This document shows, in pieces, positions 40,700 to 47,818 of a stretch of 64,000 nucleotides of DNA. A model generated the notes under the pieces. It had not been told where the DNA came from and did no database searches. It was given only the letters and a program-made list of their open reading frames with translations. The stretch lies in NCBI RefSeq assembly GCF_003627075.1, contig NZ_CP032630.1, positions 1,860,001 to 1,924,000 on the forward strand, read 5' to 3'. Position numbers and translations under genes: made by a program. Each line of letters begins with the position of its first letter. The first letter of the stretch is position 1. This DNA comes from Protaetiibacter intestinalis (GTDB lineage: Bacteria; Actinomycetota; Actinomycetes; Actinomycetales; Microbacteriaceae).

Positions 40700-42146
40700 C
40701 CGTCTCCTCCTTCTCGGGGTCGGCGAGGTCCACCGCGATCGCCACGCGCGCGCCGCCTCCCGTGGGGTTGCGGGCGTAGGCGCGCCCGCCGTGCGCCGCG
40801 GCGATCGCCGTGACGATCGAGAGGCCGAGCCCGGACCCTTCGACGCCGCGCCCCACCTCCACACGCGAGAAGCGGTCGAAGATCCAGTCGAGGCGGTCCT
40901 GGGGGATGCCGGGGCCGTGGTCGCGCACCCACAGCTCGAGCACGCGACCCCCCGCGGTGACGACGCTGCCGAGGGAGATCGTCGTGCCGGCGGGGGAGTA
41001 CTTGGCGGCGTTCTCGGCCAGCTGCAGCCACGCCTGGGTGATCCGGGCCGGGTCGAGTTCGGCGACGACGTGCGCCGACCCGGCGGCTGCCCACTCGTGG
41101 TCCGGGCTCAGCGCCCGCGCCTTCGCGAGCACCTGCTCGGTGAGCTCGGCGACGTCGACCGGCTCGAGCCGCAGGAATCCGGGCTGGCTCGTCTTGACGA
41201 GCAGGGCGATGTCGTCGACGAGCATGTTCATGCGGTCGAGCTCGTCGATCGCGAGCTCGCGCGTCGCGTCGACGTCGGCGGGGGCGTCGACGTCGAGCAG
41301 CTCGAGGTGGCCGCGCACGATCGTGATGGGCGTGCGCAGCTCGTGGCTCACGTCGTCGAGCAGCCGGCGCTGGGCGTCGAAGGAGCGCTGCAGGCGGTCG
41401 AGCATGGCGTTGAAGGTGCGGGTGAGCTCGGAGACGTCGTCGGTGCCGGTCGCGGGGATGCGGGCGTCGAGGTCGTGCTCGCCGATGCCGGCCGCGGTCT
41501 GGCGCAGCAGGCGCAGCGGCCGCAGCAGCCGTCCCGACACGAACCAGCCGACGAGCCCGACGAGCAGCAGCGCGCCCGCCGCGACCCAGGCGTAGGTGCG
41601 GAACGCCTCGGTGATCTCGGCGAGCTCGGCGTCGAGGTCGTAGGCGGAGACGTAGAGGCCCTGCGCGGGGTCGTCCTGGATCGAGACGGGGATGACGACG
41701 TAGCGCAGGGTGCCGAGGCTCGTCTCGGCGGTGCCCCGCACCACGGCATCCGGGTCGGCCTCGGCGACGACGCGCGCGACGAAGTCGGGGTCGTCGTCGA
41801 GGCGGAACAGGATGCCGCTCGACGGCCGCAGGCGCGCGGCGCCGTCGACGATGCCGAGGGTCGACTCGTTGTGGTCGGGCAGCACGCGCGTCATGGCGTC
41901 GCCGAGGAAGTCGAGCACCGTGGCGGGCGGCGTCTCGCCCTCGTCGAGGTCGCAGCCGTCGGCGATGCACTGCAGGCCCGTGACGGTCGCGGTGAGGCGG
42001 TCGTCGATCTGGGAGAGCACCCGCTCGCGCTGGATGAGGTAGGCCGCGAATCCGGCCGCGGTCATCCCGAGCGCGGCGACCAGCAGCATCGAGGCGAGGA
42101 TGCGGAAACGCGCGGAGCGCGTCGCCTCCCGCCATGGTGCAGCCAT
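40677..42146 (-). CDS. Sensor histidine kinase with HAMP domain
   Basis: A 489-residue membrane kinase. A helix at about residues 16-36 and another near 185-205 enclose an extracytoplasmic sensor of about 150 residues with two Cys residues (near 60 and 65) that may form a disulfide. HAMP follows (P-L-R-L-L-R-Q-T ... about 205-260), then the H-box D-V-S-H-E-L-R-T-P (His near 273), N-box E-N-A-A-K-Y-S-P, and the G1/G2 boxes D-H-G-P-G-I-P and G-S-G-L-G-L-S-I. It autophosphorylates and passes phosphate to the response regulator. ATG 42146 lies 6 nt after GATAAT and is probably leaderless. The signal is unknown. Confidence 0.92.
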   Translation of the reverse strand: MAAPWREATRSARFRILASMLLVAALGMTAAGFAAYLIQRERVLSQIDDRLTATVTGLQCIADGCDLDEGETPPATVLDFLGDAMTRVLPDHNESTLGIVDGAARLRPSSGILFRLDDDPDFVARVVAEADPDAVVRGTAETSLGTLRYVVIPVSIQDDPAQGLYVSAYDLDAELAEITEAFRTYAWVAAGALLLVGLVGWFVSGRLLRPLRLLRQTAAGIGEHDLDARIPATGTDDVSELTRTFNAMLDRLQRSFDAQRRLLDDVSHELRTPITIVRGHLELLDVDAPADVDATRELAIDELDRMNMLVDDIALLVKTSQPGFLRLEPVDVAELTEQVLAKARALSPDHEWAAAGSAHVVAELDPARITQAWLQLAENAAKYSPAGTTISLGSVVTAGGRVLELWVRDHGPGIPQDRLDWIFDRFSRVEVGRGVEGSGLGLSIVTAIAAAHGGRAYARNPTGGGARVAIAVDLADPEKEETDAAHPGR

Positions 42147-42152
42147 CCCCCG

Positions 42153-42158
42153 ATTATC
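42153..42158 (-). promoter_or_regulatory. -10 element of leaderless two-component operon
   Basis: GATAAT on the minus strand, 6 nt before ATG 42146. No good -35 is present, consistent with an activator-dependent promoter using the TCAT-containing box at 42201-42212. Confidence 0.5.
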
Positions 42159-42200
42159 GCCGTCGGCGAGGCACGGGGGACGGTCGCCCCACGTGAGAAA

Positions 42201-42212
42201 GCTGTCATCAAG
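42201..42212 (+). promoter_or_regulatory. Candidate response-regulator box upstream of kinase gene
   Basis: GCTGTCATCAAG, which shares GCT-S-TCAT-S-AA with 39284-39296 (S = C or G). It lies about 43 bp upstream of the -10 of the two-component operon, consistent with autoregulation. Confidence 0.35.
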
Positions 42213-42230
42213 CCGCCCGCTGCGGGGCGG
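42213..42230 (-). terminator. Hairpin after aquaporin gene
   Basis: CCGCCC (42213-42218) and GGGCGG (42225-42230) with a 6-nt loop, immediately after the aquaporin stop at 42234. A short GC-rich stem without a T-run; weak terminator candidate. Confidence 0.35.
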
Positions 42231-42233
42231 GGG

Positions 42234-42941
42234 CTACTTCCGGCCGCCGAACAGCGGACGGTAGACGACGCCCGCGAGCAGGCCGCCGACGAGCGGGGCC
42301 ACGAGGAACACCCACAGCTGCGCGAGCGCGTCGGGGCCGCCGAGCACCGCCGTCGCGATCGAGCGGGCGGGGTTCACCGAGGAGTTGCTGATCGGGATCA
42401 TCACGAGGTGCACCATGGTCAGCGAGAGGCCGATCGCCAGCGGGGCGAAGCCCGCCGTCGTCGAGCCGGCGGCGGTGACGCCGAGGATGATGAGCACGAA
42501 CACCGCGGTGGCGACGATCTCGGCGACGAGCACCGATCCGAGGCTGAAGCCGAGGGGCGAGTGGGCGTCGTAGCCGTTGGAGACGGCGCCGAAGTCGAGG
42601 GTCTTGCCGCTCAGCACGCCGAACAGCCCGAAGGTGAGCGTGGCGAGCAGACCGCCGACGATCTGCGCGATCCAGTAGGGCAGCACGTCGGTCCAGCTCG
42701 CGCGGCCCGCGGCGGCGGCACCGAGCGTGACGGCCGGGTTGAAGTGGCCGCCCGAGATGGAGCCGACCGCGTAGGCCGCGGTGAGCACCGCGAGGCCGAC
42801 GGCGAGCGCCACCGGGAGGGCGCCGTTGTCGGGCGCGAAGAACAGCGCGGCGCCGATGACGCCGAAGACGAGGACGTAGGTTCCGAACGTCTCGGCGATG
42901 AGACGTCGAACCAGGGATGCGGGGGCGGAGGAGTCGGCCAT
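42234..42941 (-). CDS. aqpZ: Aquaporin (MIP family, AqpZ-like)
   Basis: A 235-residue MIP channel with six helices and the two NPA motifs H-F-N-P-A-V-T (about residue 64) and S-V-N-P-A-R-S (about residue 188). The Arg after the second NPA and the His in the I-G-L-S-L-T-M-V-H-L helix fit the AqpZ water-selective filter; a Phe in the first helix is also present. It should mediate osmotic water flow across the cytoplasmic membrane. ATG 42941 (M-A-D-S-S) lies 9-10 nt after AAAGGA; ATG 42950 immediately follows it and is less likely. The gene is monocistronic, and TAGCCT at 42977-42982 on the minus strand may be its -10. Confidence 0.93.
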   Translation of the reverse strand: MADSSAPASLVRRLIAETFGTYVLVFGVIGAALFFAPDNGALPVALAVGLAVLTAAYAVGSISGGHFNPAVTLGAAAAGRASWTDVLPYWIAQIVGGLLATLTFGLFGVLSGKTLDFGAVSNGYDAHSPLGFSLGSVLVAEIVATAVFVLIILGVTAAGSTTAGFAPLAIGLSLTMVHLVMIPISNSSVNPARSIATAVLGGPDALAQLWVFLVAPLVGGLLAGVVYRPLFGGRK

Positions 42942-43068
42942 GGTGTCCATTCCTTTCGTGGCGGTCGGACCCTCCCAGGCTAGCCTCGTGCGCGCGCGGA
43001 TCGGGCTCTCCGCGCCACGTGTCACATCCGCGGGTTCTGCGGGGTCCTATCTGTCGAGGAGGGACCGC

Positions 43069-43515
43069 ATGACCGAGATGTTGAGCGCCACCCGGGAGTC
43101 GATCGACCTGGGGACGATCTCCCCGTGGGCGATCGTGTGGGAGTGGATCGCGCGTCCGGTGCACTACCGGATGGTGCGGCGCCTTCGCCTCGCGGCCGAG
43201 TCGCGCGATGTCGGCCGGTTGCAGGAGCTGCTCGCGCCGAACGTCGCCGTCGTCATCGAGTCGGCGGAGGCGGGAGCGGTCGCCCCGAGGGTCGTCATGG
43301 GACGCGGGGGCGCGGCGAGCGCGCTCGTGCACGGCTTGGGTTCCCACCGGGGTCGTCGCGTCGTCGCGCGTTCCGTGAACGGCCAGGCCGGGCTGCTGCT
43401 CAGCGACGACGGCCGGCCCTCGGCCCTGGTCTGCGTCGACTTCGTCGGCCGGCTCATCAGCGTCGTGTGGGTGCGCCTGCACCCCGAGCTGCTCCGCCAC
43501 GGGAACCGGGTCTGA
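43069..43515 (+). CDS. SnoaL-like (NTF2-fold) small protein
   Basis: A 148-residue protein. Residues 45-148 look like an NTF2/SnoaL-like domain: L-Q-E-L-L-A-P-N-V-A-V-V, V-N-G-Q-A-G-L-L-L-S-D-D-G-R and V-C-V-D-F-V-G-R-L-I-S-V-V-W match the C-terminal domain of ECF41-type sigma factors (SigJ), but no sigma region 2 or 4 is present here. The role is unknown; it may bind a small ligand or regulate the gene that follows. ATG 43069 is supported by GAGGAGGG (43056-43063). It ends 23 bp before the orphan cytochrome b gene, so the two are probably co-transcribed. Confidence 0.65.
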   Translation: MTEMLSATRESIDLGTISPWAIVWEWIARPVHYRMVRRLRLAAESRDVGRLQELLAPNVAVVIESAEAGAVAPRVVMGRGGAASALVHGLGSHRGRRVVARSVNGQAGLLLSDDGRPSALVCVDFVGRLISVVWVRLHPELLRHGNRV

Positions 43516-43538
43516 GGGCGAGAGGAAAGAGGATTCGG

Positions 43539-44987
43539 ATGCCTCGCAGGATCACCGATCGGCTCCACATGCTGCTCGTCGGCTCGAAGCCGGGGGCCGT
43601 GGCCGCCGCGATCGTCGCCTGGCTGCGCGAGCGCGCCGTTCCGCGCCACTGGACCCACTGGTTCGGCGTCGTACCCCCCGCGCTCGTCGTCGTGCTCTTC
43701 GTCAGCGGGGCGATCCTCACCGTCTTCTACTCGGCATCCGGTGACCGCACGAGCTACCACGGTTCCTACGCCCCGCTGCAGGGGGTCGAGGTGTCGGAGG
43801 CGTTCGATTCCGTCATGCGGCTCAGCTACGACATCCCCGGCGGGCTGCTGCTGCGGCAGGTGCACCACTGGGCGGCGCTCGCCCTTCCCGCGGCCCTCTG
43901 CATCCAGCTCGCGATCCTCTTCTTCACCGGAGGGTTCCGGCGGCCGCGTCGCGGAGGCTGGGTGCTGCTCGTGCTCGTGCTGCTCCTCGCCCTCGCGACC
44001 GGATGGAGCGGCTACGCGCTCCCCGACGACCTGCTGGCCGGGACCGGCCTGCGCATCACCCAGGGCGTCGCGCTCGGCATCCCGGTCGTCGGCACCTGGA
44101 TCTCCGCTCTGCTCTTCGGGGGCGGGTTCCCGGGGGAGGCGATCGAACGGCTCGCGCCCCTGCACATCGTCGTGCTGCCGGTGCTCCTCCTCGTCGTGCT
44201 CGTGTGGCGGACCATCCTGGTGCTCCGCGACGAACCGCCGAGCCTCCCCGAGCCGCCCGACCGTCCCGTGGTGCGCGAACCCACCTGGCCGAACGCGGGC
44301 ATCCGCGCGCTCGGTCTCGGGGCGATCGTCACGGGGCTCATCCTGCTGATCGGCGCCACGGCGACCGTCGGCGATGTCGGGACCAACGGACCGTCCGACC
44401 CCGCGAGCGCGGGAGCGGGCAGCCAGCCCGACTGGTACACCGGCTTCCTCGACGGCGCGCTGCGGCTCGTCCCGCCCGGGTGGGAGGTCGAGTGGCTGGG
44501 GGGAACCTGGACGCTCGCGGTCCTCGTGCCGCTCGCCGTCGTCGGGATCTTCATCCTGATCGTGCTGCTGTACCCGTTCCTCGAGTCCTGGGCCACGCGC
44601 GACCGGTCGCCGCACCTCGACCTCCAGCGCCCGCGGAACGCGGCGAACCGCACCGCCCTCGGTGCCGCGGGGATCGCCTTCATCGGCACGCTCTGGGCGG
44701 CCGCGGCGGCGGATCACCTCGCCGTGCTCCTGCGCCTGTCGCTCGAGGGAGTGCTCGTCGGCTTCCAGGTGCTGCTCGTGCTCGGCCCGGCCGTCGCCTT
44801 CGCCGTCGTGCAGCGATTGTGCCTCGGCCTGCAGCGCAAGGACCTCGACATCGTCGAGCACGGCCACGAGACGGGCGTCATCGTGCGGCTCCCGGGGGGC
44901 GAGTACGTGGAGGAGCATGCCGGCGGTGGTCCGGACGAGCTCTGGCGCGTGCCCGGCGGCTCCGCGAGGCCCGCCCTCCGCCGGTGA
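43539..44987 (+). CDS. Orphan cytochrome b (QcrB-like) lacking one heme's ligands
   Basis: A 482-residue cytochrome b-type membrane protein. It retains V-H-H-W-A-A-L near residue 109, G-G-F-R-R-P-R-R after it, G-S-Q-P-D-W-Y (the quinol-site PEWY region) and eight or nine helices. The four canonical heme ligands would be H109, 123, H209 and 224; here 123 is Gln and 224 is Arg, while the 14- and 15-residue spacings are kept. In cytochrome b these two positions bind the high-potential heme bH, so only the bL site should be intact. No QcrA, QcrC or other respiratory gene is adjacent. AAAGAGG precedes ATG 43539. It may be a single-heme quinol-binding protein rather than a bc1 subunit. Confidence 0.8.
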   Translation: MPRRITDRLHMLLVGSKPGAVAAAIVAWLRERAVPRHWTHWFGVVPPALVVVLFVSGAILTVFYSASGDRTSYHGSYAPLQGVEVSEAFDSVMRLSYDIPGGLLLRQVHHWAALALPAALCIQLAILFFTGGFRRPRRGGWVLLVLVLLLALATGWSGYALPDDLLAGTGLRITQGVALGIPVVGTWISALLFGGGFPGEAIERLAPLHIVVLPVLLLVVLVWRTILVLRDEPPSLPEPPDRPVVREPTWPNAGIRALGLGAIVTGLILLIGATATVGDVGTNGPSDPASAGAGSQPDWYTGFLDGALRLVPPGWEVEWLGGTWTLAVLVPLAVVGIFILIVLLYPFLESWATRDRSPHLDLQRPRNAANRTALGAAGIAFIGTLWAAAAADHLAVLLRLSLEGVLVGFQVLLVLGPAVAFAVVQRLCLGLQRKDLDIVEHGHETGVIVRLPGGEYVEEHAGGGPDELWRVPGGSARPALRR

Positions 44988-45020
44988 ACGGGGTCACCCG
45001 CGTCGCGTGACAGCCGCCCG

Positions 45021-45872
45021 TCAGTCGAACTCGACCGCCGTATCCCGCGGGTACTCGCCGCCGGCGAGTTTCACGAGGCGGGCGTGCGCGTACTCGCAGA
45101 CGAGCGCGTGGCGGTAGACCATGCGCGGCACGTCGACGTTGGAGTCCATCCAGAGGCTGAGCCCGCCGATCTTCCAGTGCCGGAAGGTGTCGTCGTCGCA
45201 GATGAGCGCGAGGATCTCGAGGAACGAGTCGTCGAAGCGGATGGAGTGCACCGCGCGGCGGTACTCCTCGACGGTGAGCGCCATCGAGAACGGGATGTTC
45301 ATGAAGCACAGCGCCGTCTGGATGTCGAGGCGCATGAGGCGCCGTCGCTGCCGTTCGGCGTCGAGCGGCGGGATGTCGAGCTGGGCGAAGTCGAGCGTGG
45401 CGTGGGGGACGAGCGGCACCCCGTCGAGCGCGATGAGCACGTCGTAGACGTTGACGTCGTGCTCGACGACGGCGTTGTCGCCGAGGCCGGAGAGCGCCAC
45501 CGGCCGCAGCGTCACGGGCTCCATCGGCACGTTGGTGTTGCGGATGATGAAGTTCACGAGGTTCGTCTCGACGACGAAGTGCCGGATCAGCAGGTCCACG
45601 GCATCCGGCGACACGAAGCGCCGCAGGAACCAGACGCACAGGAAGTCCATCATCGACAGCGGCATCCACCGGAACGGCAGCACGCGCTTGAACACCGAGA
45701 TGATGCCGACGAGCACGCGCGAGATCACCCGCGCGATCGGGTAGAGCCAGCGCCGCGACAGCCGCCGCTGGTCGTCGATGATCTGCCGCACGAGCGCGCG
45801 GTCGAGCGGCACCGAGGGGTCGGCGTACACCGCCTCCCACATGCTCGGGTCGGAGCGGACGAACTCCGGCAC
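45021..45872 (-). CDS. Unrecognised protein of KAS III/HDO operon
   Basis: A 283-residue protein I do not recognise. Residues 40-90 contain an amphipathic to hydrophobic region with many aromatic residues (R-V-L-P-F-R-W-M, F-L-C-V-W-F-L-R-R-F). Conserved-looking polar segments are N-L-V-N-F-I-I-R-N-T-N-V, D-N-A-V-V-E-H-D-V-N-V-Y-D (Glu/His/Asp possibly metal-binding) and D-D-S-F-L-E-I-L. There is no signal peptide or clear transmembrane helix. It is the last gene of a three-gene operon, starting 1 nt after the stop of the oxidase-like gene, so it probably works in the same pathway, perhaps binding or processing the ketosynthase product. Confidence 0.6.
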   Translation of the reverse strand: MPEFVRSDPSMWEAVYADPSVPLDRALVRQIIDDQRRLSRRWLYPIARVISRVLVGIISVFKRVLPFRWMPLSMMDFLCVWFLRRFVSPDAVDLLIRHFVVETNLVNFIIRNTNVPMEPVTLRPVALSGLGDNAVVEHDVNVYDVLIALDGVPLVPHATLDFAQLDIPPLDAERQRRRLMRLDIQTALCFMNIPFSMALTVEEYRRAVHSIRFDDSFLEILALICDDDTFRHWKIGGLSLWMDSNVDVPRMVYRHALVCEYAHARLVKLAGGEYPRDTAVEFD

Positions 45873-45873
45873 C

Positions 45874-46551
45874 TCAGCGATCCAGTTCCTCGAGCTGCAG
45901 CGCGTAGAGGCGCGCCACCACCTGGGCGCAGCGCACGACCTCGTCGGCGTCCTCCTCCGACAGGAGGCCCGACGTCAGGATGGCGTCCATGTCGCCCGTG
46001 TGCCCGGCGTCGGCCTGCTCGTGGTAGCGCATGAAGTGCACCTGGTTGTCGGCGAGTCCCAGCACCTCCTGGAAGCGGGAGGCCCACTGCGCGGCGCGCT
46101 TCGCGCCGAGACCCTCGATGATGAACATCGCGCCGAGCAGTCCGGTCGGGTTCGGGCGGTCGGCGTAGGTGAACATGTAGCCCGAGAGCGCCTCCGAGCC
46201 GAGGTTCTTGCGGCCCGCGCGCAGTTCGTCGAGGGTGCCGCCGACCGCGACGTAGTCGCGTTCGATCATGAGGAAGTCGCGGTGCTCCTCCTCGGCGTGG
46301 TGGATCGCGGCGGACCGCAGCTCGAAGTGCGCGATGTCGAAGTTCGAGCCGGCGCGCGAGATCCACGGCGAGCCGTCGACCACCTGCTGGCGCAGGTTGA
46401 AGAGCAGCCGCCGGTAGTCCTCGATGGTCACCGTGCCCGCTTCGAGACGCTGCAGCACGGGCACCCGGGCGAGGTGCTCCTCGAGCTCCTCCCAGACGGC
46501 GGCGAGACGCTCGGGCAGGGTCGCGGTGACGGCGGTGTCGGTGAGGGTCAT
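45874..46551 (-). CDS. Heme-oxygenase-like diiron oxidase (HDO) candidate
   Basis: A 225-residue all-helical protein of the heme-oxygenase-like/TENA superfamily. Candidate metal ligands are visible: H84-H85-x2-E88-E89-H90, E146 in F-I-I-E-G-L-G, and H177-x3-D181-x2-H184. The H-x3-D-x2-H pattern is characteristic of heme-oxygenase-like diiron oxidases such as UndA and related enzymes that oxidise fatty acids or amino acids with O2, and differs from heme-binding or thiamine-degrading relatives. ATG 46551 overlaps the stop of the KAS III-like gene by 4 nt and the next gene starts 1 nt after its stop. A role in modifying the acyl product of the ketosynthase is inferred from context. Confidence 0.75.
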   Translation of the reverse strand: MTLTDTAVTATLPERLAAVWEELEEHLARVPVLQRLEAGTVTIEDYRRLLFNLRQQVVDGSPWISRAGSNFDIAHFELRSAAIHHAEEEHRDFLMIERDYVAVGGTLDELRAGRKNLGSEALSGYMFTYADRPNPTGLLGAMFIIEGLGAKRAAQWASRFQEVLGLADNQVHFMRYHEQADAGHTGDMDAILTSGLLSEEDADEVVRCAQVVARLYALQLEELDR

Positions 46552-47690
46552 GAGGGTGCTCCTTGCGTGTTCGGTGGTGCGACGACGGTCAGGTGGGCGA
46601 AGGCGAACGAGAAGCGGCCCGACTCGGGCACGGCGAGCAGCACCGACTCGCCCGGCGCGAAGCGGCCCGTGCGCCAGGCCTCCTCGAGGGCGATGAAGAT
46701 GCTCGCCGAGCCGGTGTTGCCGCGCGTTTCGAGGTTCGAGAACCAGCGGTCGGTGTCGAGGGTGGGCACGCGACGGCGGAGCGCCTCGAAGGCGACGTCG
46801 CGGAACACGTTGGTGCTGTAGTGGCAGATGACGTGGTCGAGGTGCTTGACGTCGACGAGGCCGGTGTCGACGAGCTCCTCGAACTGCGCGATGCCCGAGT
46901 CGGCGAGATCGTCGAGCATCGAGACGTCCTGCCGCAGCAGGAACATGCCCGCGGCATCCGCGTCGGCGATCGCGAGGTCCTGCCAGGTGCCGCCGACGGA
47001 GGTCGCGTCGCCCGTCATGCCCGCGCGCATGCACACCGGGTGCTCGTGCGCGAGCGACACGTGCCGCACCCAGTCGACGCGCAGCGAGGGCTTGGACGGG
47101 TGCGGCTGGAACTCGACGACCACCGCGCCCGCGCCGTCGGACAGCATCCAGCGCAGGAAGTGCGCGTCCATCCCGGCCCGGATGCCGTCGTAGCGGCGCT
47201 GCCGGAGGCTGCGGCTCGGCAGCTCGGAGCCCACGACGGCGGCCCGCGGGTGGTCGCCGAGCCGGATCTTCGCGACCGCCGCGTCGAGCGCCGCGAGGCT
47301 CGACGCGCACACCCCGGAGGCGCTCAGCAGCTGCATGGGCCCGCCTCCGAGGCGCCCGTGCACCATCGAGGCGAAGCCCGGCACGAGCACGTCGCCCATC
47401 GTCGTGGCGGTCGCGAGCATCCGGATGTCGGACGGGCCGATCCCGCGGTCGGCGAATGCCGCCTGCAGCGCCTTCACCGCGAGCTCCTCGTTGAGCGCGG
47501 TCGGCTCGCCGTGCTCGTCGAGCGCGTAGTGGCGCTGCCGGATGCCGTTCTGCTCGAGGATGAGGCGCCGGATGCGCTCGGTGACGGGGTCGTCGCCGCC
47601 GAGGCGCGCCACGATGCCGTCGTTGTCGACCGGCTCTCCGGGGAGGTGGCTGCCGAAGCCGGTGAGGTACGCCTGTGCCGTCGCCGCCAT
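46548..47690 (-). CDS. KAS III-like 3-oxoacyl synthase (FabH family)
   Basis: A 380-residue thiolase-fold enzyme. The catalytic triad of KAS III is visible: Cys in A-S-G-V-C-A-S-S-L-A-A-L (near residue 128), His in V-I-C-H-Y-S-T-N (near 288) and Asn in E-T-R-G-N-T-G-S-A-S (near 321). FabH condenses an acyl-CoA with malonyl-ACP, but divergent members form esters, amides or beta-lactones; without other fatty-acid genes nearby this is probably a specialised enzyme. ATG 47690 follows TAGGGT by 6 nt (leaderless). It heads an operon with the diiron oxidase candidate and an unrecognised protein. Divergent from the alpha-galactosidase gene. Confidence 0.85.
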   Translation of the reverse strand: MAATAQAYLTGFGSHLPGEPVDNDGIVARLGGDDPVTERIRRLILEQNGIRQRHYALDEHGEPTALNEELAVKALQAAFADRGIGPSDIRMLATATTMGDVLVPGFASMVHGRLGGGPMQLLSASGVCASSLAALDAAVAKIRLGDHPRAAVVGSELPSRSLRQRRYDGIRAGMDAHFLRWMLSDGAGAVVVEFQPHPSKPSLRVDWVRHVSLAHEHPVCMRAGMTGDATSVGGTWQDLAIADADAAGMFLLRQDVSMLDDLADSGIAQFEELVDTGLVDVKHLDHVICHYSTNVFRDVAFEALRRRVPTLDTDRWFSNLETRGNTGSASIFIALEEAWRTGRFAPGESVLLAVPESGRFSFAFAHLTVVAPPNTQGAPS

Positions 47691-47696
47691 GCGACG

Positions 47697-47702
47697 ACCC
47701 TA
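47697..47702 (-). promoter_or_regulatory. -10 element of leaderless KAS III operon
   Basis: TAGGGT on the minus strand, 6 nt before ATG 47690. Confidence 0.55.
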
Positions 47703-47747
47703 GAGGATGCCTCAGCGCGGCCGGGGAATGCACGGTCGACGGCGGCG

Positions 47748-47753
47748 TAGACT
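47748..47753 (+). promoter_or_regulatory. Possible -10 of alpha-galactosidase operon
   Basis: TAGACT, which would start transcription near 47760 and give a leader of about 60 nt with CCCCAGCCG (47756-47764) able to pair with CGGCTGGGG (47804-47812), overlapping the G-rich segment before GTG 47819. Confidence 0.35.
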
Positions 47754-47818
47754 CGCCCCAGCCGGCGACCCGAGGCGAGACTCGCGACGATGCGAGACGC
47801 CGGCGGCTGGGGGCCACC

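Noticed and set aside
40010..42146. MtrA-MtrB two-component system
   Set aside because: The location near ahcY is suggestive, but gene order is kinase then regulator, LpqB is absent and the sensor differs, so the pair is left unnamed.
40437..42983. Long plus-strand frame opposite the kinase and aquaporin genes
   Set aside because: Low-complexity shadow; the minus strand holds clear kinase and MIP motifs.
42898..43068. N-terminal extension of the SnoaL-like protein
   Set aside because: The region overlaps the aquaporin start and its promoter; ATG 43069 has a strong Shine-Dalgarno sequence.
47675..47818. N-terminal extension of the alpha-galactosidase from ATG 47675
   Set aside because: It would overlap the KAS III start and its promoter and has no family similarity; the GH36 domain starts after GTG 47819.
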